Source of the DNA: Zygnema cylindricum
Lineage: Eukaryota > Streptophyta > Zygnematophyceae > Zygnematales > Zygnemataceae
DNA: 64,000 bases
Assembly (NCBI GenBank): GCA_037447655.1
Contig: JBBHKE010002782.1
Span: 211,851 to 275,850 of the forward strand
Reading direction: 5' to 3'
Positions 11,268-22,702 of the stretch are shown one piece after another. The notes below the pieces were generated by a model that made no database searches, had not been told where the DNA came from, and saw only the letters and a list, made by a program, of their open reading frames with translations. Position numbers and translations under genes: made by a program. The stretch's first letter is position 1. The number at the start of each line of letters is the position of its first letter.

Positions 11268-12153
11268 GTTACTATTGTCAAAAAGGTATGGTACTCCTGC
11301 AATCTTTGGTGTCGGCAGCTCGGAACGGACGAGACTCTTCTCGGTTCCAAACAACTAAAAGTCCAAAATCACCCAAAAAGAAAGATAGTGCCAACTACTC
11401 GCCCGGATTGTGATTTCCACAAAAGACAGATCCAAAACCAAGATGGCAATAGAGTCGAAACAACAAAAAAAAGATTCTCTAAAAGAAGGGTTGTTGGAAT
11501 TTCTGAGGGTTTTCACGAGACACTACTGAAAAGCAACATGTCTCCTTCGACCCCAAGTGCTTTATACATCAAAGTTTGTCAAATTGAAAGTCCAAAAGTC
11601 AAAGCTACGCTATTAACCAATGAGCGCCAAGCAAGTGTAATTGAGCTGACACAAGACAAAATAATCCGTACTACACTCGAGGCAAAAAGTTTTGCTCCGG
11701 ACTGCGGCTAGATCTGCGGCCGGAAGTAATTATTTGTTCCACTGTTATAAGACAAAGTCTTGAAAAGGACACTAACTTGCCAGACTTAGACCTAAGGTAA
11801 TTAATGGACCATAAGTCGGCCAGCCTGAACTAAATTCTTACTGACGGCTAACAACATAATCTAGAAGAACATCCGAAAAGTTATGTGGCAATCCATAATG
11901 TACCCCCCACAGGGGCTGGTGGCAAATGTTTCCATGTAACCTGATGGTAATCTTTGAGACTGTATAACTTGGTCGTTTGGCCTACGTTAGGCTCGAAATA
12001 AAGTGCGTTCCGCTCAGTTGGGAAAATCCAAGAATCAAGTCCAACTGGGTACACTCCTTCCTCCGTACAGGGATAACCGTACAGGTTAAAAGGTCTTGGA
12101 AATACTTGGTAATATAAAGGTGGAACTCTAAAGCACATGGGCTTGACACTCGT
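11268..12153 (-). repeat. Gypsy-1 LTR fragment
   Basis: This matches the middle of the Gypsy-2 LTR. It includes the predicted promoter/transcript-start segment near 11525-11580 (CACTACTGAAAAGCAACATG followed by CTTTATACA, complementary to a TATA box) and the block near 11885-12150. Both ends are truncated: one joins Gag sequence at 11267, the other joins RT sequence near 12153. Confidence 0.75.
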
Positions 12154-12990
12154 CCATAGCACGTTGGAATTTGGCAGGTGCATTTTAGAGGCTAAATGGC
12201 ATGAAAAACCACTCATACAACCTTGATCCTGCCCAACAAGCTGTCCTTTTGCAGTGCTTTGGCTCCATTACAATCTGGTGGAATCCATTCTTCATATCCA
12301 ACGTAGAGTAAATGCTGGCCCGAGCCAGAGAGTCAAAGATCTCTTCTAGGGTGGGCATGGGATAACAGTCGGAGACAGCTGCCGCGTGGAGCATTTGATA
12401 GTCCCCACACATCTAAAAATCTACCGTTTTCCCGGTTGAGTCTTTCATTGGCAAGAGCACTGTTGGAGATGCAAACCCATGTAGCCCTATACCTTCGTGC
12501 ACCATCACCGCGTCCACCAAAGTCTGCACCTTTGCGGTGATGAACTCCTTCTCCTTGAAGCAAAGAGGGTATTGTTTGTGCCAAACAGTCGTCGTCTCGC
12601 CGATCAGGTCAATGCGAAAAGGGGTCCTCTTATAGATCCCTATATCTGTGTTAGACCAGGAGAACACCTGCCCGTTCTCCTTTAACAGCTTGGAGAGCCG
12701 GACCTTTTACTGTGGGTCTAGCTGTTCGTCAAGAGTCAAGTCCATCTTCTTGGGTTCCACTACAGTCCATGCTTACGCTGGTCGACCCTAGAGGGAGATG
12801 TCGAATTTAAGGTCTACCTGTGGATTTGTCCTTTGCTCGACTGCAGAAACGCTGCTACTAACAACTTCTTGTCCCGAGCCTTCGCTCCCCCCCACTGAGG
12901 AAACTCCTGGGTGTAATTTGGTGAATTTTTCCCTTCTTGTATTTCTCCCCCCCTCATGCTGTAGAGTAGCTTGTAAGGCCAACAACTATG
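12154..12990 (-). pseudogene. Gypsy-1 reverse transcriptase fragment
   Basis: Pieces of Ty3/gypsy RT are readable in several frames: FSWSNTDIGIYKRTPFRIDL, FITAKVQTLVDA, FASPTVLLP, the first catalytic block YSTLDMKNGFHQIVM, and WAGSRLYEWFFMPF. The YxDD block, thumb, RNase H and integrase are missing because the sequence jumps into LTR near 12153. Confidence 0.8.
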
Positions 12991-12999
12991 GAGCTTGAA

Positions 13000-13613
13000 G
13001 GTATGTTGCCCATGACTTTTGGAACTTGAGGCTGGAGAATGCCAGAGAATGTTGCAGCACCAAGGAAATTCCATTCAAATCCATACTATGCCTGATTAAA
13101 CTACACCTTTTTGAAGGTAAGACCCTTGGGCCTGCTGTGGTTGCCTATCACAATCCCATTGCTTGTTCCCATTCCTCAATACTCAGTGCTGTCCAAGTAG
13201 CGACTTTACCGTCAAATATCATCCCTGGTGCGCCTTTTGGGTAAGCATGGCTATTGGGACATGATAATAGGGTTGTTATAGCCCTACGTGGATTTCCGGG
13301 AAGATTGCGACCGAAGAATGGTGCTCCGTCGGCTTTGGTCATGGTGGTGGCCATTCGCCTTGGGCCGAGAATCTGTTGAACTGTGATGCTGGGATCCGAA
13401 ACCTATGTTTTCAAAAGCTGTAGGAGGATGGGAGGAGGAACCAAGTTGATCCAATAAGCCTGAACTCTGTGGGTTGTTGATCCGATCTGAGCTCCATCAA
13501 AAACTATGGGTGTCCCCAAAACCTTGGTCACTTAGTTCCAGCTGTTGACCACTTGTTTCGTTTAATCATCTGTGGGGTGAACATTTTCTAACACGCACCC
13601 TACTGGCGTGTCC
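13000..13613 (-). pseudogene. Gypsy-1 DNA methyltransferase fragment
   Basis: This is the C-terminal part of the same C5-cytosine methyltransferase seen in Gypsy-2. Motif VI is visible as VLENVHP at the right end. Then come the motif VIII region, the short target-recognition region ending PNSHAYPKGAPGMIFDGK, and the motif IX-like segment IEEWEQAMGL. Motifs I-IV lie beyond the Copia-4 insertion at 13614 and are not present after it. Several frame breaks make it dead. Its value is as a third, clearly diverged copy showing that the domain belongs to the gypsy family. Confidence 0.8.
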
Positions 13614-14710
13614 TGTTGAGATTTGAAATCTTTAGTTAGTAAATAGAGAAGACTTAAAATAGTTTCTAAAAAGTGGTATATAAGACTTACCTTTATTAGT
13701 GTTACAGTAGGCAAAGTACAATAGAGTGTATTGTACCTTTATAGGTTTTACGGAGTGACGACGACACGCGTCACGCAGCAGACAATTGGAATCGCCAGAT
13801 CAGACGGATGGAATCTGATCCGGATATTTTGGAAAATATATGGTACGGCTATTTTTTCGGAGTAGCGCCGACATTCAGCCATACATGTCAAAAAGTTGAC
13901 GATGCGATTCACATGATCGGACGAACATGATCTGTCCCGAGTATTCCGAAAATATATGGTACAGCTCGACGGTACAATCCTCGATCGATTTTTTTCCAAC
14001 TGACGCGATTCACCTGGGACCACAAGCGTGATTCACGAGGGACCAGAAGCATGATTCGCGTGGGACAACAAGTGACGAAGCACTCATGTACTTTGTACTA
14101 CACGACCACATTCGGCTGGACTTTAGCGGTTACCGTTGACTAAGCATTTGGAACGTTTTGTGTACGGTTAGAACGTTTTGTTTACGGTTCAATATCTGTA
14201 AATATCTGAATAACATTTGTTTGTAGTTTTGTGTGATAAAAAAATAGTGTTTCATTAATTAGGTTTTTAGAAAATAGTAATTAGGGTTTTTGAGGTACAG
14301 TAACGTACGGGTAGGATGCTTTGTTGTTAGTGAGGATAATAACCTTAGTAACGGTTACCCGAATTAGTGTAGATCAATAGATACACATTGTGAGTATATA
14401 ACTTAGTACTTAGCCAATTTTGTAGTATCCAGTTTTGGGAATACGATTTTCTAAGGGCAGTTTTTGGGAAACCTCCAGACATCATATCTTATGGTTTACT
14501 CGGTCATTTAGGCTGCAATTTTGGGATTTGTTATTTTACGTTATTGTGTGACACTGTGGCAAATTTGAAATATATTGGATTTATGAGTCATATTTTGTGT
14601 CAGTTCTAAGTTGGTTGTTGAGTAGGTACTTTGATAGTTTCTGTTGTTTTTCATGTCTACTTCCACTACTACTGCTGGTTCTCCGCCTGCAACGGTGGTT
14701 GTAGAACAAC
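13614..14710 (+). repeat. Copia-4 5' LTR
   Basis: Starts TGTTGAGATT and ends ...GAACAAC. The first about 240 bp differ from the 3' LTR at only one visible site, then the two LTRs diverge sharply before becoming similar again. The LTR contains repeated CGTGGGACCACAAG-type units (about 14005-14080), a duplicated AACGTTTTGTGTACGGTT unit (14151-14190), and the gag ATG at 14653. Confidence 0.85.
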
Positions 14711-15966
14711 GGGTTATGGGCCTTTTAACAATAATTTCTATCTTCAATGGCCAAAAGTATGCGTACTGGGCGGCGATGGTTGAATCATCGTTCGAAACTG
14801 CTGACTTATTGAGGGTCTTGGATGGCTCCCTAGATGAAACAGATGCAACTTGGGCGAAGAAGAAATCAATGGCAAGGAACAATCTAATTCTTTGTATTTC
14901 AAAAAAATTGGTCATGTCTCGACTAAAAATGAAGAAGGCGAGGGAGATTTGGACACCCCTCAAATCCGCTTTTGAGATAGCGAATGTTCAAGAGGAGCTA
15001 TTGGTGGCTGGAAAAATTTGGGGATACAAATACACGGGGGGAACTATGGTTGAGTATTGTGACAATTTTCACCCGCTCATTGATGCTCACTCTTCTGCTG
15101 GGGGGTCATTTACTGAGTTTCAACAAGCAGCTTTGCTTATTAGAGGTCTCTCTAGTAGCATGAAAGGTGTGTCTGTTCAATTAAAGAGTCATGATAAAGC
15201 TAGTTGGTCATTTCAATTAGCGTATAATCTTATATTGGAGGAAGAAAGAAATACTAAAATCCTTGAGGGAGAAGGAAAGGTTGAAGCATTTACAACAGAC
15301 TTTGACAAAAGAAATCAGTTTAATCAGAATAGGAATCAGTTTAACCAGAATCAGAATCAGTTTAATCAAAGGCAGAATAGGCCATCTACTACTACTTGTT
15401 TCTATTGTTTTGAGAAGGGTCATGGATACAGGTACTGTCCTAAATTGAAGAAGGCTAATGAGACAGGTTTATACAGGCCAGGTTGGCAACAGAGCCAGTA
15501 TCACAGAGGTTTTTCTGGAAATCCTTCCCGTGGAAATGCTCTTTTTTCATCTGTTGCAACTGGTACAGATGAGTCTCCCAGCTTCAATGAGCAAGAGGAG
15601 GCGGATTCATTTGCTATGGTGGCTGCCATGGAGGGTCCAAAGGATGTAGGATGGATCATGGACACGGGAGCGTCTGCCCACATGTGTTGGAACAAGGCGG
15701 CTTTTACGAATCTGCAGCAAATATCTCCAAAGAGTATCTTCTATGCTTGCAGCATGAGTGTTCAAACCTCATCTCAGGGTGATGTATCATTGATGGTAGA
15801 CGTGGGGGGGAAGTCTGTACAGAGAACCCTTCACAATGTTTTGTATGTTTCAGATTTTAAGAAAAATCTTTTTTCTACATCATTATTGGAGAGCAAAGGT
15901 TTAGAAGTTGTTCTGAAAGGAGGGAGACAGGTTGTTAGCAAAAAAGGGAAAGTCGCAGTAACATGA
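14653..15966 (+). CDS. Copia-4 Gag-protease
   Basis: An intact 437-residue frame starting at the ATG inside the 5' LTR (a TTG nine bases upstream is in frame but is not needed). Residues 1-18 (MSTSTTTAGSPPATVVVE) are LTR-encoded, and the next residues (QRVMGLL) overlap the primer site. The Gag core follows (YAYWAAMVESSFE ... EIWTPLKSAFE), then an NQFNQ-rich repeat (residues about 215-242), a CX2CX4HX4C knuckle from residue 249 (CFYCFEKGHGYRYC) and the protease motif WIMDTGASAHMC with Asp at about residue 337. The stop TGA at 15964-15966 precedes the integrase zinc region, so the original polyprotein is interrupted here. Gag would form the particle and the protease would cut the polyprotein. 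Confidence 0.88.
   Translation: MSTSTTTAGSPPATVVVEQRVMGLLTIISIFNGQKYAYWAAMVESSFETADLLRVLDGSLDETDATWAKKKSMARNNLILCISKKLVMSRLKMKKAREIWTPLKSAFEIANVQEELLVAGKIWGYKYTGGTMVEYCDNFHPLIDAHSSAGGSFTEFQQAALLIRGLSSSMKGVSVQLKSHDKASWSFQLAYNLILEEERNTKILEGEGKVEAFTTDFDKRNQFNQNRNQFNQNQNQFNQRQNRPSTTTCFYCFEKGHGYRYCPKLKKANETGLYRPGWQQSQYHRGFSGNPSRGNALFSSVATGTDESPSFNEQEEADSFAMVAAMEGPKDVGWIMDTGASAHMCWNKAAFTNLQQISPKSIFYACSMSVQTSSQGDVSLMVDVGGKSVQRTLHNVLYVSDFKKNLFSTSLLESKGLEVVLKGGRQVVSKKGKVAVT
14711..14722 (+). other. Copia-4 primer binding site
   Basis: GGGTTATGGGCC follows the LTR directly. It is 12 nt of perfect match to the complement of the initiator tRNA-Met anticodon arm, and also encodes Arg-Val-Met-Gly. Confidence 0.75.
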
Positions 15967-16900
15967 ACTAGAGATGCCAGCAAAATGTACCGGATGGACA
16001 TGGCTGAATATAAGGAAAATGATGTTCTCTACTCTAGTGTTGAAATTGATAATGAGTTGTGGCATAAGAGATTAGGACACATGAATTATGATAGTCTAAA
16101 GAAAATGGTGAATTCGGGAAAAGTTGATGGGGTTTCTCTCACATCTCATCCTATAAAAACATGTGATGGTTGTTCACTTGGCAAGATCCACAAATTGCCA
16201 TTTCCAGAGGAAACAGACCATAGATCAGAAAAAGTTCTGGAGCTCATCCATTCTGATGTTCTTGGTCCTTCACAAGTTGCTTCTGCTGGAGGGATCCATA
16301 TATGGTCACATTTATAGATGACTACTCGAGGTACACCAAAGTTTACTTCATCCAACATAAAAGTGAAGTGTTTACTCACTTTAAACACTACCAAGCGTGG
16401 GCGGAAAAGCTTCATGGAGTTCCAATATTGGCGCTAAGATCGGACAACCGGGGGGAATACACATCGAAGGAATTCGAAGAATTTCTCCTTCGGGAAGGTA
16501 TCACTCACAATCTTACAGTTCCATATACACTGGAACAAAATGGTGTGTCTGAGAGATTAAATAGGACAGTGACAAAGAGTGCCCGGTCCATGCTTCTAGA
16601 TAGAGGGCTAGATTTGAAATTCTGGGCTGAAACACTTAACTGTGCTGTTTATAATAAAAATAGAACTGCTTCTAGGTTTGTTAACACTACACCTTATGAG
16701 CTTTGGACAGGGGAAAAACCTGATGTTAGTCACTTTAAGATCTTTGGTTGCAAGTGTTTTATTTTAGATACTTCACATGATAGATGGAAAATGGAGCTTA
16801 ATGGCATACCTGGGATTTTCATGGGGAAGATGATAATGCGAAATGATATAGAGTTTTTGTACTTGAGAAACAAAAAGTGATTATTTCTAGAAATATCTAG
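15967..16900 (+). pseudogene. Copia-4 integrase
   Basis: Integrase inserts the cDNA into host DNA. The zinc-binding N-terminus is readable in 15985-16317 (WHKRLGHMNYDSL ... CDGCSLGKIHKLPFP). A frameshift near 16302-16317 leads into the DDE core (16302-16880). Its first Asp is in TFIDDYSRYTKVYF, the second in LRSDNRGEYTS and the Glu in EQNGVSERLNR. The C-terminal part then degenerates (ILDTSHDRWKMELNGIPG). All catalytic residues remain, but the frameshift and a later stop disable it. Confidence 0.85.
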
Positions 16901-17279
16901 ATTAAAGATGAACAGGATTTGGTTGACTTGTTTAAAGTGCCAGATCAACCGGCAAAAGAAAAGCAAGAATATGTCATTTTTTACCATACACAACGAGTCT
17001 ACTTTCCACCGGCAAATGGGACACCTCTTCTTTCAGTTCCTCTGTTGCCTTTACACGATGCTTCACCAAGAGCTACACCTCACGTGGAAGGAACTACTAC
17101 AGAATCTGTACCAGATCAAGTTACGGTTCAAACTAAACAGAGAAATCAGAGGTTGCCGACAATCTCAGCCTCAAAATTTCCGGGGGGAAACAGATCTAGC
17201 AGCCGTCTGTAAGCAAGCTCTCACTTTGTTTTTTCTGCAGCTACAGAGGAGCCTCTAACTATCCAGGAGGCCTACTCAT

Positions 17280-18230
17280 CACCTGAGAAAAAATCAGTGG
17301 ATCGAGGCGACAAACGATGAAATGAAGTCCATTATGGAGGCACAGACATGGGAGCTTGTGGATCTTCCTTCGGGCAGGAAAGCCATCGGTAGCAAATGGG
17401 TATTCAAGTTGAAGCTTAACCCGGACAACACCATCGAAAGGTATAAGGCCAGACTAGTGGCCAAGAGATATAATCAAAAAGAAGGTATTGACTTTGAGGA
17501 AACCTTCTCCACAGTTGTTAGATTTCCCACTGTTAGAATTTTGCTAAGTCTAGCGGCTATAGAGAATATGGAAATACATTAGATGGATGTTAAAACTACT
17601 TTCTTGCATGGAGAGTTAGAAGAAACAATTTATATGCAACAACCTGAAATGTATGTTGAAAAGAGAAAGGAAGAATTAGTGTGTAAATTGATGAAATCTT
17701 TGTAAGGGCTAAAACAAGCCCCGCGTCAGTGGAATCTGAAGTTAGATGAGTTTTTGACTGGGCTAGGTTTTAAAAGAATAAGCTCAGATCATTCTGTATA
17801 TGTTCTAGAATTAGAGGATGGGGTAAATTACATTGTTGTATATGTGGATGATCTATTATTAATAAGTAAGTCTATGGATGAAATAAACTGCATTAAAGCG
17901 GCTTTAAGGTCTAGGTTCGAGATGAAGGACCTCGGTGAGGCCAAATACATATTAGGAATACACGTAGAAAGAGATAGAAACAAGAGGCTGATTATGTTGA
18001 CTCAGAAAGAAACAATAGGTAACATGCTAGAAATATTTGAAATGAGAGATGTAAAAGGATTCGTAACTCCTATGGAATTCAGGCAGAAATCGGAAGGAAT
18101 TGATACAAAGTCAGGCATAATGGTTGGTGGGAGTCTAGAGACAGGGGAGGAAGAGTTTATGGCTTCAAATCCATATAGACAGGTAGTCGGAAGTCTTATA
18201 TTTATTTTATGAATTGTACGAGACTCGACA
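17280..18230 (+). pseudogene. Copia-4 reverse transcriptase
   Basis: Copia RT is recognisable from [11 protein letters not shown]-like residues through [24 protein letters not shown] at 17581 (after NMEIH) and a TAA at 17704 (before GLKQAPRQWN) interrupt it. The catalytic YVDD motif is intact at about 17839-17850 (VVYVDDLLLISKS). The linker to RNase H includes FEMKDLGEAKYILGIHVERD. A frame change near 18212 leads into RNase H. Confidence 0.85.
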
Positions 18231-18796
18231 TTGGAGTAGCTGTGGGAGTCTTGAGTAGAAGCCTGCAGAATCCTAAAAGGGCAGATTGAGAAGCAGCGAA
18301 AAGGGTGTTGAGATATCTTGCAGGAACTAGAAATCTCAAGCTTGTACTCGGAGGAGGAGAGGTGAAAATACAGACGTGGAGCGTTGCCAGCTATGGGGAC
18401 ATGTGAAGATGGAAATCTACAACTAGTTTTGTACTTAAGATTGGAGATGGAACTTGCTGCTGGAGTAGCAAATTACAAAAGGTTACAGCTCAAATCACAA
18501 TAGAGTCTGAATATATGGCTGCAGCTTCGGCCTTGAAGGAGCTCCTATGGGTCAAGTCTGTTCTACAGGAACTTGGGTACATGCAAACAGGTCCTCAGTC
18601 TATTTGGTGTGATAAACAGGCAGCCATTGCCATTGCCTCTAACCCCAGCCATCATTTTAAAAGTAAACACATGGATGTTAGAATTCTCTTTGTCACGGAA
18701 AAAGTACTTGGAAAAGTCATTAAGTTGTGTTATTTACCGGATGAGATGATGGTGGCTGACATGTTAACAAAAGCCCTTCTTGCTCCTAAGTTGTAG
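18231..18796 (+). pseudogene. Copia-4 RNase H
   Basis: The early part (a TRLDIGVAVGVLSRS-like segment) has stops. The C-terminal 93 residues (18515-18796) are open, with AASALKELLWVKSVLQELG, the Asp in WCDKQAAIAIASNP and HHFKSKHMDVR. It ends MVADMLTKALLAPKL. RNase H degrades the RNA strand during reverse transcription. It is followed by a purine-rich tract (AAGATTTAGGGAAG) and the 3' LTR. Confidence 0.85.
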
Positions 18797-18852
18797 TTTA
18801 GCGGAGAAGGTGTTGGACTAACTGAGTAACTGAGTCTAAAGATTTAGGGAAG

Positions 18853-19937
18853 TGTTGAGATTTGAAATCTTTAGTTAGTAAATAGAGTAGACTTAAAATA
18901 GTTTCTAAAAAGTGGTATATAAGACTTACCTTTATTAGTGTTACAGTAGGCAAAGTACAATAGAGTGTATTGTACCTTTATAGGTTTTACGGAGTGACGA
19001 CGACACGCGTCACGCAGCAGACAATTGGAATCGCCAGATCAGACGGATGGAATCTGATCCGGATATTTTGGAAAATATATGGTACGGCTATTTTTGGAGT
19101 CATACAGATATTTTGGAATTATATGGTACAGAATATTTTTATGATCATTAAATAGAAACTTCCGGATATTTCGGAAGTGAATTATGATCATTGATTTTGA
19201 GGGACGTCGACGGACCCGATTCATGTGGGACCGCAAGTGACGAGGCGTGATTTACGTGGGACCACAAAGTGACGAGGCGTGATTCACGTGGGACCACAAG
19301 TGACGAAGCACTCAGGTGCTTCGTACTACACGACCACATTCGGCTGGACTTTAGCGGTTACTGCTGACTAAGCATTTGGAACGTTTTGTGTACGGTTAGA
19401 ACGTTTTGTGTACGGTTGAATGTCTGTAAATATTTGAATAACATTAGTTTGTAGTTTAGTGTGATAAAAAATAGTGTTCCATTAATCAGGTTTTTAGAAA
19501 ATAATAATTAGGGTTTTGAGGTATAGTGACATACAGCTAGGATGCTTTGTCGTTTTTCAGGATAATAACTGTAGTAACGGTTACCCAAATTAGTGTAGAT
19601 CAGTAGATAGACACTGTGAGTATATAACTTAGGACTTAGCCAATTTTGTAGCATCCAGTTTTGGGAATATGATTTTCTAAGGGAAGTTTTTGGGAAACTT
19701 CCAGACGTCATATCTTATCGTTTACTAGATCATTTGGGCTGCAATTTTCAGAATTGTCATTTTACTCTATTTTGTATCAGTGCAGCAAATTTGAAGCATA
19801 TTAGCTATCTGAGTTATATTTTGTGTCAGTTCTAAGTTGGCTGTTGAGTAGGTAATTTGATAGTTTCTGCTTTTTTTCATGTCTACTTCCACTACTACTG
19901 CTGGTTCTCTGCCTGCAACAGTGGTTGTAGAACAACA
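18853..19937 (+). repeat. Copia-4 3' LTR
   Basis: Begins TGTTGAGATT after the polypurine tract AAGATTTAGGGAAG and ends ...GAACAACA. It includes the LTR-encoded gag start (ATG at 19879). It has a different middle segment from the 5' LTR (19096-19215) and three longer GTGGGACCACAAGTGACGAG units (19218-19305). Confidence 0.85.
19218..19310 (+). repeat. Tandem repeat in A-type LTR
   Basis: Three units of roughly 30-37 bp, each built on GATTCACGTGGGACCACAAG then TGACGAGGC. Each carries CACGTGGG or a one-base variant. The 5' LTR has three shorter, more diverged units, so unit length differs between the LTRs of one element. Confidence 0.7.
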
Positions 19938-21801
19938 TGTCATGGCGTCCCTCTAAAATAAAAGTCTGCAGATGTACCAAAGGAGAAGAAGGAAAAGACA
20001 ACATCCGAGGCAACGCCACAATACGAAGTTGAAACCGATGAGGAACTTGTTGAGACACCGGAATTTGAAGATAGGGAAGCTGAAAATCTTCCTAAACGAA
20101 ACCCTAGGATGCCTTCCATACCGGCGTCCGATTTTGAAAGGGGAAGAAAAAGTAGTGAACGAATTCAAGAAAAACAAGTAAATAACTAACTCACAAAGAT
20201 GTCTTACCCAGATGAACCTCAGACAAATTAGAGGCCATAAACAACCTAGAAAGTAGCCGTTGGATCACTGCTATAAATGAAGAAATGGCCTCCATCATGG
20301 AAGCCAATACATGGGAGTTTATACATTGTCCACCGGACGGAAAACTGATCGGATGTAAGTGGATTATTAAACTTAAGTTAAACCCGGATAATACCGTTGA
20401 AAGGTACAAAGCTAGGTTAGTTGCAAAGGGGTATACTCAGAAAGAGGGGATAGACTACGAAAAAACCTTTGCACCTTTAGTCATATTTCCTTCTGTTAGA
20501 ATCCTTTTAAGTTTAGCCGAAACACATGATATGGAAATACACCAGATAAATATTAAAACGAGTTTTTTGTAGTGAGAGTTGGAAGAAAAAATTTACATGA
20601 GGCAACCGGAAGGATTCGTGGAAAGTGGGGAAGAAAGCAAGGTTTGCAAATTGATAAAATCACTTTATAGGCTTAAGCAAGGTCGGCGATAATAGAATAT
20701 AAAACTGTACGAATTTCTCACCGGTTTCGGGTATATCAGAATTAGTTGAGATCACTCCATATATTTATTTGAGGATGAGAATAAAATGATATTTATTGCT
20801 ATTTATGTGGATGATTTGTTAGTCTAAAGCAAGTCGTTAGATAAGATTAACAAACTACAACGAGATCTTAGAAGTCGTTTTGATATGAAAGATCTCAGTG
20901 AAGTGAAGTACATTTTGGGAATTCAAATGAAGAGAGATAGAGGGAAAAGGATTATAAGACTCACATAGATAAAGAAGCAATCGGTAATATGCTAAAAAAA
21001 ATTCAGATGGAAAAAGCAAATGGATGTACTACTCCCATGGATTTGAATAAAGTGTTTAAGGGGAGTGAAGAGAGATGAATATTGAATTTTAATGATGAGA
21101 TGGATGAGATAAAAAGAAAATTTATGGAAAATATCCCTTATCAGCAGATTATAGAGAGTTTAATATATTTTATGAACTGTACCCGTCTAGATATAGCCGC
21201 AGCAATAGGTGTTCTTAGTAGAAGTCTAAATGAACCAAGAAAAAAAGACTAGGAGGCTGCCAAAAGGGTGATGAGGTATCTGGTGGGGACAAGGGAATTG
21301 TGGTTGCATTTGGGAGGGGAGCACACTGATATCACCACCTGAAGTGATGCGAGTTATGGAGATGTGCCTTTAAGGCGGTGTATGACTGGATATGTGTTGC
21401 AAATTAGATCCAGTGCATGTTGTTTGAGTAGCAAACAACAAAAAATAGTTGCTCAGTCCACTATGGAGGCTGAATACATGGCTTTTTGTGCTGCAACCAA
21501 AGAATTAATTTGGGTTAAATCTCTCCTTGAAGAACTTGGGATCATTAAGTCTAAAACTCAAAATGTATTTTGTGATAATCAAGCTGCTATCAGTATTGCA
21601 GCTAATCCGAAACATCACTTAAAAGCTAAACATATGGATATTAGACTAAGCTTTGTTAGAGAGAAGGTAGAAAATAAAATAATTAAACTTGTTCATAAAA
21701 CTGATAGAGAAATGATTGCAGACATGATGACAAAACCAGTGCCTTCCCCTAAGTTGACTTTAAGCAGAGAAAACTGTGGAGTAAAATTAAAAATTGACTA
21801 G
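19938..21801 (+). pseudogene. Copia-5 RT and RNase H remnant
   Basis: After the Copia-4 LTR the sequence runs directly into a copia polyprotein lacking gag, protease and integrase. It starts with the acidic linker and the conserved RNPRMPSIPASDFERGRKSS-type segment, then RT (EEMASIMEANTWEF ... [18 protein letters not shown]). RT breaks at 20569 (TAG). Further stops lie at the YVDD region (IYVDDLLV then TAA, near 20825). RNase H is open in 21364-21801, with CDNQAAISIAANPKHH and MIADMMTKPVPSPKL. Dead copy of the Copia-7/-11 type. Confidence 0.82.
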
Positions 21802-21814
21802 GAATTAAAATGAG

Positions 21815-22702
21815 TGTTGAAAAGAGGTAATTAATAGTTCATTTCTCAAATTTATTTCCACTTTAAAGAAAGAGAGTGAGGATCAAAGGCACGCCATGGC
21901 TGCCGCCATATTTAGAAAGTGGCAAATTTAGAAGTAGAGGATATTTTACCAAAATGGTGACTAGGTCCGGATTTGAATCTAGGTCTAGAGACCACTATGT
22001 AGTCATACGTCTAATCCACTAAGGCGTTATCAAAACGATTCACATAATGGGTTTCAAAGATATATAAACATTAACACAACAACTAATTAACACCAGACTA
22101 ACGAAGAGGAACAATTCATGCATGTACACGAATCTGAACTGTGTAAAATATGTTTTGATCAGACGGCCGGCATTATAGCCGCCACGCGAAGTGAGCTTTT
22201 GGCGGCATACGGAGATAGCCTTACGAAGTGCCACGCGGCGCCATATTATTTGATACCGGAGAAGATGGGAGGAGGAACCATGACTGCCGATTTGACAAGT
22301 GTCACCTTCTAGACCTTGTCGTACAATGGTTGTACAATAAGTACATCGCCCATTGTTTTTTATTGTACTTTAGAGTGTTTCTATTGGACTAGGGTTTAGT
22401 AGTAGGTAGTCGTGAGTAGGCAGACCAAGACTTAGTGATATTTAGGGACTTCTCTTTAAGAGAGCCTGTAACTAAATAAGTCATCTTTGACCAACCCTAA
22501 CTTACTGCTCAAGGGTGCAAATTCAGTGATTCTTTTTGCCTTTGACTCAGATGAGTCTTCTCCTCACAGGGGTGAGGGTGGTCAGAATATTTTTGTTCCT
22601 TGGTGGCGCTTATTTAGTGGGAAATTGGAAGGGGCAAATATTATCCTAGAGGCTTTACAAAGGCTGCTCATTCTGTGGGTCAATGGAGACCACATAATTT
22701 CA
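21815..22702 (+). repeat. Copia-5 3' LTR
   Basis: An 888-bp LTR beginning TGTTGAAAAG and ending ATTTCA. It is the most diverged of the non-A LTRs yet keeps GCCATGGCTGCC near 21895, the antisense tRNA-like module (21966-22035, B-box GATTCAAATCC), and leader hairpins GACTC-AGAT-GAGTC (22544-22557) and CCTCAC-AGGG-GTGAGG (22562-22577). Confidence 0.75.

Larger units (their letters stand above)
13614..19937 (+). mobile_element. Copia-4, A-type Ty1/copia with both LTRs
   Basis: Order: 5' LTR, primer site, gag-protease, integrase, RT, RNase H, polypurine tract, 3' LTR. On the left it interrupts the Gypsy-1 methyltransferase. The 5-bp flanks are TGTCC on the left and TGTCA on the right, a doubtful duplication. 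What follows on the right is another copia (Copia-5), not the continuation of Gypsy-1. Several stops and shifts make it non-autonomous. Confidence 0.9.

Noticed and set aside
13609-19942. Target-site duplication of Copia-4
   Set aside because: Flanks TGTCC and TGTCA differ, and the right flank is another copia rather than the continuation of Gypsy-1, so it may be coincidence.
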